Shown: positions 16,789 through 25,287, numbered from the stretch's first letter. The stretch: DNA of 64,000 nt from an uncultured Cetobacterium sp. (GCF_947072685.1 NZ_CAMTIK010000005.1:1-64000), one strand, 5' to 3'. Notes: generated by a model not told the origin, from the sequence alone. A program made the numbers and translations.

Positions 16789-19362
16789 ATGAAAAATATA
16801 TATATATTCAATGAGAGCTATGGATTAAATAAAATGATTTTAGGAGGTAAAGGGGCCAATTTAGTTGAGATGCAAAGAATAGGGCTGCCAATTCCTAATG
16901 GTTTAATAGCAACGACAACAGCTTGTAAAAATTATTTTAAAAATGAAAATACTTTGACTGACGAGATGTTAAAAGAGATATCTGGAGGAATAGAAAAACT
17001 TGAAATTGAAACAGGGAAAACATTTGGTGGTGAAAACCCTTTATTAGTTTCAGTGAGATCAGGAGCTCCTGTATCTATGCCAGGAATGATGGATACAATA
17101 CTAAATTTAGGATTAAATGACTCCACTGTGGAGAGATTAATAAAAAAAATAGGGAACGAAAGATTTGCTTATGATATATATATTAGATTTATAGAGATGT
17201 TTTCTGAAATTGTAAAGGAAGTAGAAAAGGAAAAGTTTCACTCTTTAAAAAATAGCATGAAAGGTAAATCTTATAAAGAAATTATAGAAAGCTATAAACA
17301 ATTGTATAAGGTTGAAACTGGAGAAGATTTTCCAGATGAACCTGAAAAGCAAGTTGTTATGGCAATTGAGTCGATTTTTAGATCTTGGAATAATGAAAGA
17401 GCAAAAATATATAGACAGATACACGGTATAAATGAGGATATGGGAACTGGAGTTGTTGTTCAAGAGATGGTTTTTGGAAACTTCAATGAACTTTCAGGAA
17501 CTGGAGTTGCCTTTACAAGAAATCCATCTACAGGTGAAAATTTAATATTTGGAGAATATTTATTAGAAGCTCAAGGAGAGGATATTGTCGCTGGGATAAG
17601 AACGCCAGAGCCACTTGTAACAATGAAGGATCAGTTACCTGAAATATATGATGAGTTTGTTAAAATAGCTAATATTTTAGAGAAGCATTATGGAGATATG
17701 CAGGATATAGAGTTTACTATAGAGGATGGAAAATTATTTATACTTCAAACTAGAAATGGAAAGAGAAGTCCACATGCATCTGTAAAAATAGCGATAGATA
17801 TGGTAAAAGAAGGACTTGTAGAGAAAGAGGATGCAATATTGATGGTAGATACAGAGCTTCTACCTCAGATTTTCAATGGAACATTTGAGGAGAGTGATAT
17901 TGTAGGAAAAAAGTTACTAGGGAAAGGATTACCAGGTTCAGCGGGAGTAGCTGTAGGAAAAGTGGTTCTTTCCACAGAAAAAATAAAAGAGGGAGAATCT
18001 GTAATTTTAGTAAGAGTGGAGACTTCGCCGGAAGATATCAAAGGTATGAGTTTAGCTAAGGGGATTGTGACTGTTAAAGGTGGAGCGACATCTCATGGAG
18101 CAGTTGTAGCTAGAGGTATGGGAAAATGCTGTATAACTGGTTGTGAAGAGATAAAAATAGATAAAAGTGAAAGTTTCTTTACAATAAATGGTGTTGTTGT
18201 AAAGGAAGGGGATATTATATCTATAAATGGATATAATGGCGAAATTTATAAAGATGCAATCAAGTTAAAAGTTGGAGAAATAAATGGTGATTTAAAAGAG
18301 TTTTTAGAGTGGTGTAAAGAGTATAAAACACTTGAGGTTAGAATGAATGCAGACACTCCAAAAGATGTTGAGGTAGGAAGAAACTTCGGAGCAGAAGGGG
18401 TTGGACTTTGTAGAACAGAGCACATGTTTTTTGAGGATGAAAAGATATGGAATGTGAGAGAGATGATTATAGCCACAACAAAAGAAGAAAGAGAGCTGGC
18501 TTTAAAAAAATTATTGGAACTTCAAAAGATAGATTTTAAAAGTATGCTATCAAAAATGGATGGATTACCAATGAACATAAGACTTTTAGATCCACCGTTT
18601 CATGAGTTTTTACCTAAAACAGAAAAGGACATAGAAAAACTAGCACTACTTTTAAAGAGATGTCCTAAAGAAATTACAGATAGAATAAAAGAATTGAAAG
18701 AGGAAAATCCAATGTTGGGTCATAGAGGGTGTAGATTAGCAGTGACATTCCCTGAGATATATGAGATGCAAGCCAGAGCAATAATTGAATCTACAATCGA
18801 ATCTAAGAGAAACGGTGTAGAGTGTGAAATTGAAATTATGATACCTTTTATAGGTGGGATCAGTGAGTTTAAATATATAAAAGAAAGAATATTGGAAACA
18901 ATACAAAAAGTTTTTGACCAATATAATGAGAGCATAGATTATAAATTGGGAACAATGATGGAGCTGCCAAGAGCCTGTTTAATTGCCAATGAAATTGCTG
19001 AAGAGAGTGCATTTTTCTCTTTTGGAACAAACGACTTAACTCAGACAACATATGGAATATCTAGAGATGACTCTATAAAATTTATTGATCATTACAAAGC
19101 AAAAAATATAATGAAAAGAGACCCGTTCCAATCAATAGATACCCGAGGAGTTGGAAAATTGATAGTTTTGGCAAAAGAACTTGGGAAATCAGTAAAACCT
19201 GATATAAAAATAGGTGTATGTGGAGAACATGGAGGAGATCCTAAAAGTATAGAATATTTTAATGAATTAGGATTTAACTACATAAGCTGTTCACCATTTA
19301 GAGTCCCTACAGCAATCGTGGCATCAGCACAAAGTGCAATATTAAAGAATAGAGGCATCTAG
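16789..19362 (+). CDS. ppdK: Pyruvate, phosphate dikinase
   Basis: PPDK interconverts pyruvate, ATP and phosphate with phosphoenolpyruvate, AMP and pyrophosphate. The ATP-grasp domain is N-terminal (VSVRSGAPVSMPGMMDTILN). The central swivelling domain carries the phospho-histidine H436 in GGATSHGAVVARGMGKCC. The C-terminal PEP/pyruvate barrel has SFGTNDLTQTTYG and the catalytic Cys C811 in GVCGEHGGDP. The 857 residues are slightly shorter than the usual ~875. It stands between a CcpN-like regulator and fbp, with its stop directly abutting the fbp ATG, so it probably works in gluconeogenesis. No PPDK regulatory protein (PDRP) gene is adjacent. Confidence 0.97.
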   Translation: MKNIYIFNESYGLNKMILGGKGANLVEMQRIGLPIPNGLIATTTACKNYFKNENTLTDEMLKEISGGIEKLEIETGKTFGGENPLLVSVRSGAPVSMPGMMDTILNLGLNDSTVERLIKKIGNERFAYDIYIRFIEMFSEIVKEVEKEKFHSLKNSMKGKSYKEIIESYKQLYKVETGEDFPDEPEKQVVMAIESIFRSWNNERAKIYRQIHGINEDMGTGVVVQEMVFGNFNELSGTGVAFTRNPSTGENLIFGEYLLEAQGEDIVAGIRTPEPLVTMKDQLPEIYDEFVKIANILEKHYGDMQDIEFTIEDGKLFILQTRNGKRSPHASVKIAIDMVKEGLVEKEDAILMVDTELLPQIFNGTFEESDIVGKKLLGKGLPGSAGVAVGKVVLSTEKIKEGESVILVRVETSPEDIKGMSLAKGIVTVKGGATSHGAVVARGMGKCCITGCEEIKIDKSESFFTINGVVVKEGDIISINGYNGEIYKDAIKLKVGEINGDLKEFLEWCKEYKTLEVRMNADTPKDVEVGRNFGAEGVGLCRTEHMFFEDEKIWNVREMIIATTKEERELALKKLLELQKIDFKSMLSKMDGLPMNIRLLDPPFHEFLPKTEKDIEKLALLLKRCPKEITDRIKELKEENPMLGHRGCRLAVTFPEIYEMQARAIIESTIESKRNGVECEIEIMIPFIGGISEFKYIKERILETIQKVFDQYNESIDYKLGTMMELPRACLIANEIAEESAFFSFGTNDLTQTTYGISRDDSIKFIDHYKAKNIMKRDPFQSIDTRGVGKLIVLAKELGKSVKPDIKIGVCGEHGGDPKSIEYFNELGFNYISCSPFRVPTAIVASAQSAILKNRGI

Positions 19363-21309
19363 ATGAATATGAAAGAGGAAGATTTAAAATATTTAAAACT
19401 TCTTTCCAAAAATTTTCCAAGTATAGATGAAACAGCAACAGAGATAATAAATTTAGAGGCAATCCTATCTTTGCCTAAAGGAACAGAACATTTTATTAGT
19501 GATATTCATGGAGAATATGAAGCTTTTAATCATGTTTTGAAAAATTGCTCGGGAGTAATAAAAGAAAAAATAGAGTTTATCTTTGGGGGAAGTATACTTG
19601 AAAAAGAGAGGAATCAGTTAGCAACAGTAATATATTATCCTAAAGAAAAGATAGAAATGATTGAAGCTTTAGGGGAAAATATGGAGCTATGGTATAAAAA
19701 AACAATAGATAGAATTTTAAAAGTTTTACAAGTGGTTTCTTCTAAATATACCCGATCAAAAGTTCTAAAAGCTATGACTAAGGACTTTTCATACATAATT
19801 CAAGAGCTTTTGTATGAAAGAGGAGAGGAGAAGAATAAAAAAGATTATGTGAAAGGCATTGTTAATACAATAATAGATATTAATAGAGGAAAAGAGTTTA
19901 TAATAAACGTTTCTAATTTAATTCAAAGATTGGTTATAGATAATTTGCATATAGTTGGGGATATCTATGATAGAGGACCGTACCCACATAAAATAATGGA
20001 TAGATTGATGGGGTATCACAATGTTGATATTCAGTGGGGGAATCACGATATCTTATGGGTTGGAGCGGCATGTGGGCAAAGGGCGTGTATAGCAAACGCT
20101 ATTCGTATATGTTTGAGATACTCTAACAAGGAGATTTTAGAGGATGGATATGGAATAAATCTATTACCATTAGCAACATTAGCTATGGAAATATACGATC
20201 AAGACAGCTGTAGAATATTTAAACCTAAAATTAAAAGTAAAATAGATGAAAAAGATTTAGAGTTGATATCTAAAATGCATAAAGCTATTTCAATAATCCA
20301 ATTTAAATTAGAGGGGGAAGTTATAATGAGAAACCCGACATTTAAAATGGAAGATAGATTGATTTTAGATAAAATAGACTCAGAAACTTATCAAGTAGAT
20401 TTAAATGGAGAAAGGCATCAGTTGTTGGATGATTATTTTCCAACAGTGGAAAAAAGTATGCCATATGAGCTTTCACTTAAAGAAAAAGAAGTTATGGATG
20501 GACTTTTGAGAAGTTTTAGGAATAGTGAAAAACTCCAAGAACATATAAAGTTTATTTTGGAAAAAGGAAGTGTTTATTTAAAGCGAAACTCAAATTTATT
20601 GTTTCATGGATGTATTCCATTGGATGAAAAGGGTGGTTTTAGAGAGGTAGATATTTTTGGTAAAAAATATTCAGGAAAAAGGTTACTTGAAAAGTGTGAT
20701 CAGCTATGTAGAGAGGGATATTATGATGACAAAAACACTCAGGCCAGAGATTTTATATGGTATTTGTGGTGTGGAAAAGATTCCTCTTTATTTGGAAAAG
20801 ATAAAATGAAAACATTTGAAAGATATTTTTTAGAGGATAAAAGAACTCATAAAGAGATGTATGATTCTTACTATCAGTTTTCAAATACAAAAGAAACCGC
20901 CAATAGAATATTGAATGAGTTTGATATAAAGGATGGGTGTGCACATATAATAAACGGGCATGTACCTGTAAGGGTAAAAAAAGGAGAAAGACCAATAAAA
21001 GGAGAGGGAAAGCTTCTTTTAATAGATGGTGGATTTTCTAAAGCGTATCAGGATACAACAGGGATAGCAGGTTATACTTTGATTTTTAATTCGCGTGGAA
21101 AAAGACTTGTCTGTCATGAACCTTTTGAAAATTTAAAAAACACTATAGAAAAATGTTTGGATATAAAATCAACAAATGAAGTGGTGGATTATCGAGAGAT
21201 TAAGTTAAAAGTAAGAGATACGGATATAGGAAAAGAATTAGAGAGTCAAGTAAAAGAGTTGAAAAAACTTTTGGATTGTTATAAAAAAGGAATTATAAAA
21301 AATAGCTGA
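19363..21309 (+). CDS. fbp: Class III fructose-1,6-bisphosphatase
   Basis: This enzyme removes the 1-phosphate of fructose 1,6-bisphosphate, the irreversible step of gluconeogenesis. The 648-residue length and the metallophosphoesterase motifs SDIHGEYEAF (near residue 46), GDIYDRGPYPHKIMDRLM and WGNHDILWVGAACGQ match class III, which is unrelated to the class I/II enzymes. A second metal-ligand part, IINGHVPVRVKKGE, and LLIDGGFSKAY lie near residue 525. The ATG abuts the ppdK stop; ATG 19369 is an alternative start. A terminator follows the gene. Confidence 0.96.
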   Translation: MNMKEEDLKYLKLLSKNFPSIDETATEIINLEAILSLPKGTEHFISDIHGEYEAFNHVLKNCSGVIKEKIEFIFGGSILEKERNQLATVIYYPKEKIEMIEALGENMELWYKKTIDRILKVLQVVSSKYTRSKVLKAMTKDFSYIIQELLYERGEEKNKKDYVKGIVNTIIDINRGKEFIINVSNLIQRLVIDNLHIVGDIYDRGPYPHKIMDRLMGYHNVDIQWGNHDILWVGAACGQRACIANAIRICLRYSNKEILEDGYGINLLPLATLAMEIYDQDSCRIFKPKIKSKIDEKDLELISKMHKAISIIQFKLEGEVIMRNPTFKMEDRLILDKIDSETYQVDLNGERHQLLDDYFPTVEKSMPYELSLKEKEVMDGLLRSFRNSEKLQEHIKFILEKGSVYLKRNSNLLFHGCIPLDEKGGFREVDIFGKKYSGKRLLEKCDQLCREGYYDDKNTQARDFIWYLWCGKDSSLFGKDKMKTFERYFLEDKRTHKEMYDSYYQFSNTKETANRILNEFDIKDGCAHIINGHVPVRVKKGERPIKGEGKLLLIDGGFSKAYQDTTGIAGYTLIFNSRGKRLVCHEPFENLKNTIEKCLDIKSTNEVVDYREIKLKVRDTDIGKELESQVKELKKLLDCYKKGIIKNS

Positions 21310-21335
21310 AATTTAAAAAATTCAGCTATTTTTTG
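21297..21335 (+). terminator. Terminator of the ppdK-fbp operon
   Basis: AAAAATAGCTGAA pairs with TTCAGCTATTTTTT across an A/T-rich loop, ending in a T tract. Confidence 0.85.
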
Positions 21336-21362
21336 TTTTCTTAAAATGAAAGCTTAAAAAAC

Positions 21363-21391
21363 TTGTAATTAATATAGTTTTAGTATATAAT
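21363..21391 (+). promoter_or_regulatory. Promoter of the tcdA operon
   Basis: TTGTAA (21363-21368), 17-base spacer, TATAAT (21386-21391), about 40 bases before tcdA. Confidence 0.75.
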
Positions 21392-21430
21392 CTTTATGTA
21401 ATTAGTAAAGAATATAAAGAGGTTGATATA

Positions 21431-22156
21431 ATGATTTTTCAAAGAACAGAGCTATTGATAGGAGAAGACAATTTAATAAAATTAAAAAAATCTCACGTGA
21501 TAGTGTTTGGAGTAGGTGGAGTGGGTGGATTTACCGTGGAAGCCCTGGTGAGAGCAGGTGTTGGGGAGATCACAGTTGTTGATTTTGATACAGTAGATTT
21601 AACAAACCTGAATAGGCAGATAATTGCAACTCAAGAAACTATTGGAAAAGATAAAGTTGAAGTTATTAAAGAAAGAGCGCTCTCAATAAATCCCGATATA
21701 AAAATAAACACATACAAAGAAAAGTTTTTTTATGATAAAAAAGAGGGGATTTTTTCTTTAGATAAAAGGTATGATTATATAGTGGATGCTATAGATATTG
21801 TAACTGCCAAATTAGATTTAATTATAATAGCTAAAGAATTGAATATTCCGATAATTTCATCAATGGGAACTGGAAATAAAATAAATCCAATGATGTTGGA
21901 GATAGCAGATATAAATAAAACATCTGTATGTCCGTTAGCTAAAGTGATGAGACAGGAATTAAAAAAAAGAAGAATAAATAAATTAAAAGTTATTTATTCA
22001 AGAGAATTACCTATGAAACCAAAGAGAACAGAAAATAATAGAGAGAAGCAAACTAATGTGGGAAGTATATCTTTTGTTCCTTCAGTTGCAGGATTAATAA
22101 TAGCAAGTGAAGTTATCAAAGATATATGTGGTTTAAAAAATGGAGGAGGAAACTGA
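21431..22156 (+). CDS. tcdA: tRNA threonylcarbamoyladenosine dehydratase
   Basis: TcdA (CsdL) uses ATP to cyclise t6A37 to ct6A in ANN-decoding tRNAs. It belongs to the E1/ThiF/MoeB superfamily: GVGGVGGFTVEALVRAGVG is the nucleotide-binding glycine loop, VDFDTVDLTNLNRQ the adenylation motif, VDAIDIVTAK the central strand and SVCPLAKVMRQELKKR the TcdA-typical stretch. ThiF or MoeB are less likely given this last motif and the 241-residue length. tsaD, needed to make t6A itself, is at 61 kb. It is the first of a tcdA-flavodoxin-rhodanese run with two-base spacing to the next gene. Confidence 0.9.
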   Translation: MIFQRTELLIGEDNLIKLKKSHVIVFGVGGVGGFTVEALVRAGVGEITVVDFDTVDLTNLNRQIIATQETIGKDKVEVIKERALSINPDIKINTYKEKFFYDKKEGIFSLDKRYDYIVDAIDIVTAKLDLIIIAKELNIPIISSMGTGNKINPMMLEIADINKTSVCPLAKVMRQELKKRRINKLKVIYSRELPMKPKRTENNREKQTNVGSISFVPSVAGLIIASEVIKDICGLKNGGGN

Positions 22157-22158
22157 TT

Positions 22159-22662
22159 ATGAAAAAAATAGGAATATTTTATGGAACAACATCAGGAATA
22201 ACAGCAGGAATTGTTGATGAGATAGAGTTTTATTTGAAAGGAAAAGAGTATCAAGTTTATGATGTGGCTGAAGGTGTAGAGGAGATGAAAAATCTAGAGA
22301 ATTTAATTTTAGTTTCTCCTACTTATGGAGTGGGAGAGTTACAAAGAGATTGGGAAAAAACTTTTGAAGAGTTTAAAGGGATAGATTTTACTGGAAAAGT
22401 GGTTGGAATAGTAGGTGTAGGGAATCAACTAGCTTTTGGAGAGTCATACGTAGGCGCTATGAGAAAATTGTACGATGTAGTATCAAGAAAGGGAGCAACT
22501 ATTGTAGGATTTACTTCAACAGAAGGGTATAGATATGAGGAAACAGAGTCTGTAATTGATGATAAATTTATAGGATTGGCATTGGATGAGAGCAACCAAG
22601 ATAATGAAACTCCAGATAGAATAAAGGCTTGGGTAGAGGAGATTATGCCTAAGTTTAACTAG
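22159..22662 (+). CDS. Flavodoxin
   Basis: A 167-residue FMN electron carrier with the FMN-phosphate loop YGTTSGITAGI at residues 8-18, SPTYGVGELQRDW in the 50s loop and GVGNQLAFGESYVGAMRKLYD further on. This is a long-chain flavodoxin, suited to replace ferredoxin in low-potential electron transfer, for example with PFOR or PFL-activating enzyme, both of which are encoded in this window. The start is ATG 22159 after GGAGGAGGA; the frame continues upstream into tcdA but without support. The rhodanese gene follows after eight bases. Confidence 0.92.
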   Translation: MKKIGIFYGTTSGITAGIVDEIEFYLKGKEYQVYDVAEGVEEMKNLENLILVSPTYGVGELQRDWEKTFEEFKGIDFTGKVVGIVGVGNQLAFGESYVGAMRKLYDVVSRKGATIVGFTSTEGYRYEETESVIDDKFIGLALDESNQDNETPDRIKAWVEEIMPKFN

Positions 22663-22670
22663 GAGGAGAT

Positions 22671-22970
22671 ATGTTGTTTAAAAATTATAAAACTTTAAGT
22701 AAAATTGAAGTTAAAGAAAAACTTAAAGATAAAAATACGATACTTTTAGATGTTAGAACTGAAGATGAGTATTACGAAAAAAAATTATCAGAAACTATTA
22801 ACATACCATTGGATGAGCTAGAGGAAAGAATAGCGGAACTCAATAAAGAAAAAACTTATATAACATTTTGTAGAAGTGGGATCAGATCGAAAACAGCAGC
22901 ACTGATACTTTTAGAAGAGGGATTTAGAGCAGTGTATAATTCACAGGAAGGAATATCTACTTGGGAATAG
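22671..22970 (+). CDS. Single-domain rhodanese-like sulfurtransferase
   Basis: A 99-residue rhodanese domain with LLDVRTEDEYYEKKL and the active-site loop CRSGIRS, whose Cys would carry the persulfide. Such small cytosolic proteins pass sulfur to acceptors or detoxify cyanide or sulfide; the acceptor is unknown. It follows flavodoxin with AGGAGGAG before the ATG and ends the tcdA operon. No terminator is obvious, and the putP leader promoter begins only a few bases after the stop. Confidence 0.88.
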   Translation: MLFKNYKTLSKIEVKEKLKDKNTILLDVRTEDEYYEKKLSETINIPLDELEERIAELNKEKTYITFCRSGIRSKTAALILLEEGFRAVYNSQEGISTWE

Positions 22971-22972
22971 AT

Positions 22973-23001
22973 TTGACATTCAATACCAGATATGTTATTA
23001 T
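22973..23001 (+). promoter_or_regulatory. Promoter of the putP leader transcript
   Basis: Consensus TTGACA at 22973-22978, 17-base spacer, TATTAT at 22996-23001 (an overlapping TATAAT lies at 22999-23004). Transcription would start near 23008, giving a leader of about 260 nt before putP. Confidence 0.8.
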
Positions 23002-23028
23002 AATAAAAAATAAAAAAAGGAGAGTTTT

Positions 23029-23088
23029 ATGAAAAAAGATCAAGTTATATCGAAAAATGTAAATAGACAACCCATACCCCCTAGATAG
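23029..23088 (+). CDS. Putative 19-residue proline-rich leader peptide of putP
   Basis: AAAGGAGAG (23017-23024) sits at ideal distance before ATG 23029. The ORF reads MKKDQVISKNVNRQPIPPR and stops at TAG 23086-23088. Its last codons are CAA CCC ATA CCC CCT AGA. CCC is striking in such AT-rich DNA; all nine proline codons I read in putP are CCA or CCT. Downstream lies a strong intrinsic terminator, then putP, a proline transporter gene. This is the standard layout of leader-peptide attenuation: a ribosome slowed at proline codons would let transcription pass into putP. No experimental data are implied; this is inferred from the sequence. Confidence 0.75.
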   Translation: MKKDQVISKNVNRQPIPPR

Positions 23089-23100
23089 GGATTTGTGTTT

Positions 23101-23166
23101 TAAACATTGATAGATGTTTAGGTACAGATCCATTTTGTGTTACAAATTTGGATCTGTATCTAAGGG
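23101..23166 (+). promoter_or_regulatory. Leader RNA hairpins and switching segment of the putP attenuator
   Basis: Two hairpins follow the leader ORF: TAAACAT/ATGTTTA (23101-23120) and TACAGATCC/GGATCTGTA (23123-23131 with 23150-23158, extendable by two pairs). The segment TATCTA-A-GGG (23157-23166) can pair either with the proline-codon and stop region (23079-23087) or with the 5' arm of the terminator (23212-23219, plus C220 with G156), each about nine pairs with one bulged A. The two targets share the identical 8-mer CCTAGATA, so the pairings exclude each other. Ribosome position on the proline codons would therefore decide the fold. Confidence 0.65.
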
Positions 23167-23206
23167 AGATAACTTGAAGAGTATTTTATAAAATTCTTTA
23201 AAATAG

Positions 23207-23244
23207 AGCCACCTAGATACAACTGTATTTAGGTGGCTTTTTTT
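23207..23244 (+). terminator. Intrinsic terminator of the putP attenuator
   Basis: AGCCACCTAGATAC pairs with GTATTTAGGTGGCT (14 pairs including one G-U) around an AACT loop, followed by seven T residues. It is located 28 bases before the putP start, inside the leader, so it must be read through or disrupted for putP expression. Confidence 0.85.
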
Positions 23245-23271
23245 ATTTAATAAAAATCGGAGGAGTGAAAA

Positions 23272-24705
23272 ATGGTAGGAGTAGAAACGTTTATAACTTT
23301 TGGAGTATATCTATTATTTCTAATAGGTGTTGGAGTTTATTTTTATGGAAAAACAACAAATTCGCAAGACTATTTAATTGGTGGAAGAGGGGTAGGAAGT
23401 TGGGTGACGGCACTTTCAGCACAGGCTAGTGATATGAGTGGATGGTTGTTGATGGGATTACCAGGGGCTGTATATATGTCGGGGTTTGGGCAAATTTGGG
23501 TAGTAATTGGATTGACTATTGGAACATATCTTAACTGGAAGTATATAGCGCCAAAACTAAGAGTAGAAACCGAAATCGAAGATACATTGACATTACCTAC
23601 ATTTTTAGAAAAAAAATTAAAAGATGAAAGTGGTACAATAAGAAAGGTATTGTCTTTAGGAACACTTTTCTTTTTTACAATATACTCATCTTCAGGACTT
23701 GTAGCTGCAGGAAAGTTATTTGAGTCGATCTTGGGAATAGATTATAAGGTTGCGGTGGTAATAGGGACGTTAACAATAGTTATATATACATTTATGGGAG
23801 GGTATTTAGCATCTTGTTGGACAGATTTTTTTCAAGGGGGGCTGATGTTTATAGCAATTATAGCTGTTCCAATAATGGCTTATTTAGAGATAGGAAGTGT
23901 AGAAAATATAAAGAGTGCTATTGAGTTGAAAGGACTTTCATTAAATATATTTAAGTCTTCTGGACAAAATATTGGGGTATTGAGCGTTCTGTCGTCTTTA
24001 GCTTGGGGTCTTGGTTATTTTGGTCAACCTCATATACTGGTGAGATTTATGAGTATAAAAGATGTCAATGAATTAAAAAAATCAAGAAAAATAGCAATGG
24101 TTTGGGTGATTATTTCTTTGATTGGATCAATCTTGATTGGGATTTTAGGTGTTGGAATTTTTAAAGATGTGTCTCATTTGGGTGGAGATTCTGAAAAAAT
24201 ATTTATATATATGATAAAGAGATTGTTTAATCCATGGATAGCAGGAATTATGCTTGCCGCTGTATTATCTGCTATAATGTCTACAATTGATTCGCAACTT
24301 CTTGTATCATCGACGACTTTAACAGAAGATTTTTATAAATATATGAAAAAAGATGTTTCAGATCAAGAGATTATGTGGATTGGAAGAATATGTGTAATAG
24401 TTATAGCTTTTTTAGCACTTTTATTTGCACTTAATCCAAATGCTAAAGTTCTTTCTTTAGTATCGTATGCATGGGGTGGATTTGGAATAATTTTTGGACC
24501 AGCAATAATATCGGTTTTATATATGAAAGATGTTCAAGCTAAAAGTGTTTTACATGGAATAATTGCAGGTATAGTTGTTTTTCTAGGATGGAAAATCCTT
24601 AAATTAGATAATTATATGTATGAGTTGTTGCCTGGATTTATAGCAAATTTTTTGACTGTCTATATAAGTGAAAAAATATATATAAAAAAAATAGTAGAAC
24701 TTTAA
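23272..24705 (+). CDS. putP: Sodium/proline symporter
   Basis: An inner-membrane protein of the sodium:solute symporter family with about 13 hydrophobic helices (477 residues). The stretch QASDMSGWLLMGLPGAVYMSG at residues 51-71 is highly characteristic of PutP and carries the sodium/proline-binding part of helix II. Further motifs are GGYLASCWTDFFQG and SAIMSTIDSQLLVSSTTLTED. It would import proline for nutrition or osmoprotection. CGGAGGAG precedes the ATG. The gene stands alone between its attenuator and a terminator; no putA is present. The proline-codon leader independently supports proline as substrate. Confidence 0.93.
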   Translation: MVGVETFITFGVYLLFLIGVGVYFYGKTTNSQDYLIGGRGVGSWVTALSAQASDMSGWLLMGLPGAVYMSGFGQIWVVIGLTIGTYLNWKYIAPKLRVETEIEDTLTLPTFLEKKLKDESGTIRKVLSLGTLFFFTIYSSSGLVAAGKLFESILGIDYKVAVVIGTLTIVIYTFMGGYLASCWTDFFQGGLMFIAIIAVPIMAYLEIGSVENIKSAIELKGLSLNIFKSSGQNIGVLSVLSSLAWGLGYFGQPHILVRFMSIKDVNELKKSRKIAMVWVIISLIGSILIGILGVGIFKDVSHLGGDSEKIFIYMIKRLFNPWIAGIMLAAVLSAIMSTIDSQLLVSSTTLTEDFYKYMKKDVSDQEIMWIGRICVIVIAFLALLFALNPNAKVLSLVSYAWGGFGIIFGPAIISVLYMKDVQAKSVLHGIIAGIVVFLGWKILKLDNYMYELLPGFIANFLTVYISEKIYIKKIVEL

Positions 24706-24706
24706 T

Positions 24707-24734
24707 AGAAGGCACAAATTATTTTGTGCCTTCT
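24707..24734. terminator. Bidirectional terminator between putP and ogt
   Basis: AGAAGGCACAAA pairs with TTTGTGCCTTCT over a four-base loop. The repeat includes the last codons of the convergent ogt gene. Confidence 0.85.
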
Positions 24735-25183
24735 TCTAATTTTAGAAGAGCTTCTTTCAGACTTAAACCATAGGCATAGCCGGTTAAAGATCCTTTAGAA
24801 CCGATAACTCTATGGCAAGGAACAACAATTGGAAGAGGATTTTTATTATTAGCCATTCCAACTGCCCTACAGGCTTTTGGATTTCCAATTCTAATAGCGA
24901 TCTCTTTGTAGCTAACTGTTTGTCCATAAGGAATTTTTAAAAGCTCATTCCAGACTTTGTTCTGAAAATTCGTTCCATTAAATTTTATTGGAAATGTGAA
25001 TATTTTACGCTGACCATTAAAAAATTCAAGAATTTCTAAAAAAGCATTTTCTATCACAGGATCTAATTTTAATTTTTTTTCTGAGATAGGATTGTTAAGT
25101 TCAATTTTAACAATATAACTATCAATACTTTCTATTTTTAGCAGTCCAAACTCAGTTTCAAAGAGATAAAAATATTGGTTCAT
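24719..25183 (-). CDS. ogt: Methylated-DNA-protein-cysteine methyltransferase
   Basis: This suicide repair protein takes the methyl group from O6-methylguanine (and O4-methylthymine) onto its own cysteine. The active site is IVVPCHRVIG, with C123; upstream are FQNKVWNELLKIPYGQTVSY and the DNA-binding helix segment NPKACRAVGMANNKNP, which includes the arginine finger. Length (154 residues) fits Ogt-type proteins without an Ada domain. AGGAGG precedes the ATG. It is monocistronic, convergent to putP and divergent from the B12 locus. Confidence 0.94.
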   Translation of the reverse strand: MNQYFYLFETEFGLLKIESIDSYIVKIELNNPISEKKLKLDPVIENAFLEILEFFNGQRKIFTFPIKFNGTNFQNKVWNELLKIPYGQTVSYKEIAIRIGNPKACRAVGMANNKNPLPIVVPCHRVIGSKGSLTGYAYGLSLKEALLKLEEGTK

Positions 25184-25218
25184 AAAAACCTCCTAGAGTG
25201 AAAAAATAATCTACGACA

Positions 25219-25247
25219 AGTATACTTTAAAAATAAAAAATTAACAA
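25219..25247 (-). promoter_or_regulatory. Promoter of ogt
   Basis: On the minus strand: TTGTTA (25242-25247), 17-base spacer, TATACT (25219-25224), about 35 bases before the ogt start. Confidence 0.7.
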
Positions 25248-25287
25248 TTTAAATATATAAAATGTATACAATAACAATCTAAAATAC

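Noticed and set aside
23101-23244. T-box or other tRNA-binding leader before putP
   Set aside because: The conserved T-box sequence and a specifier-loop architecture are absent; the short ORF with Pro codons explains the leader better.
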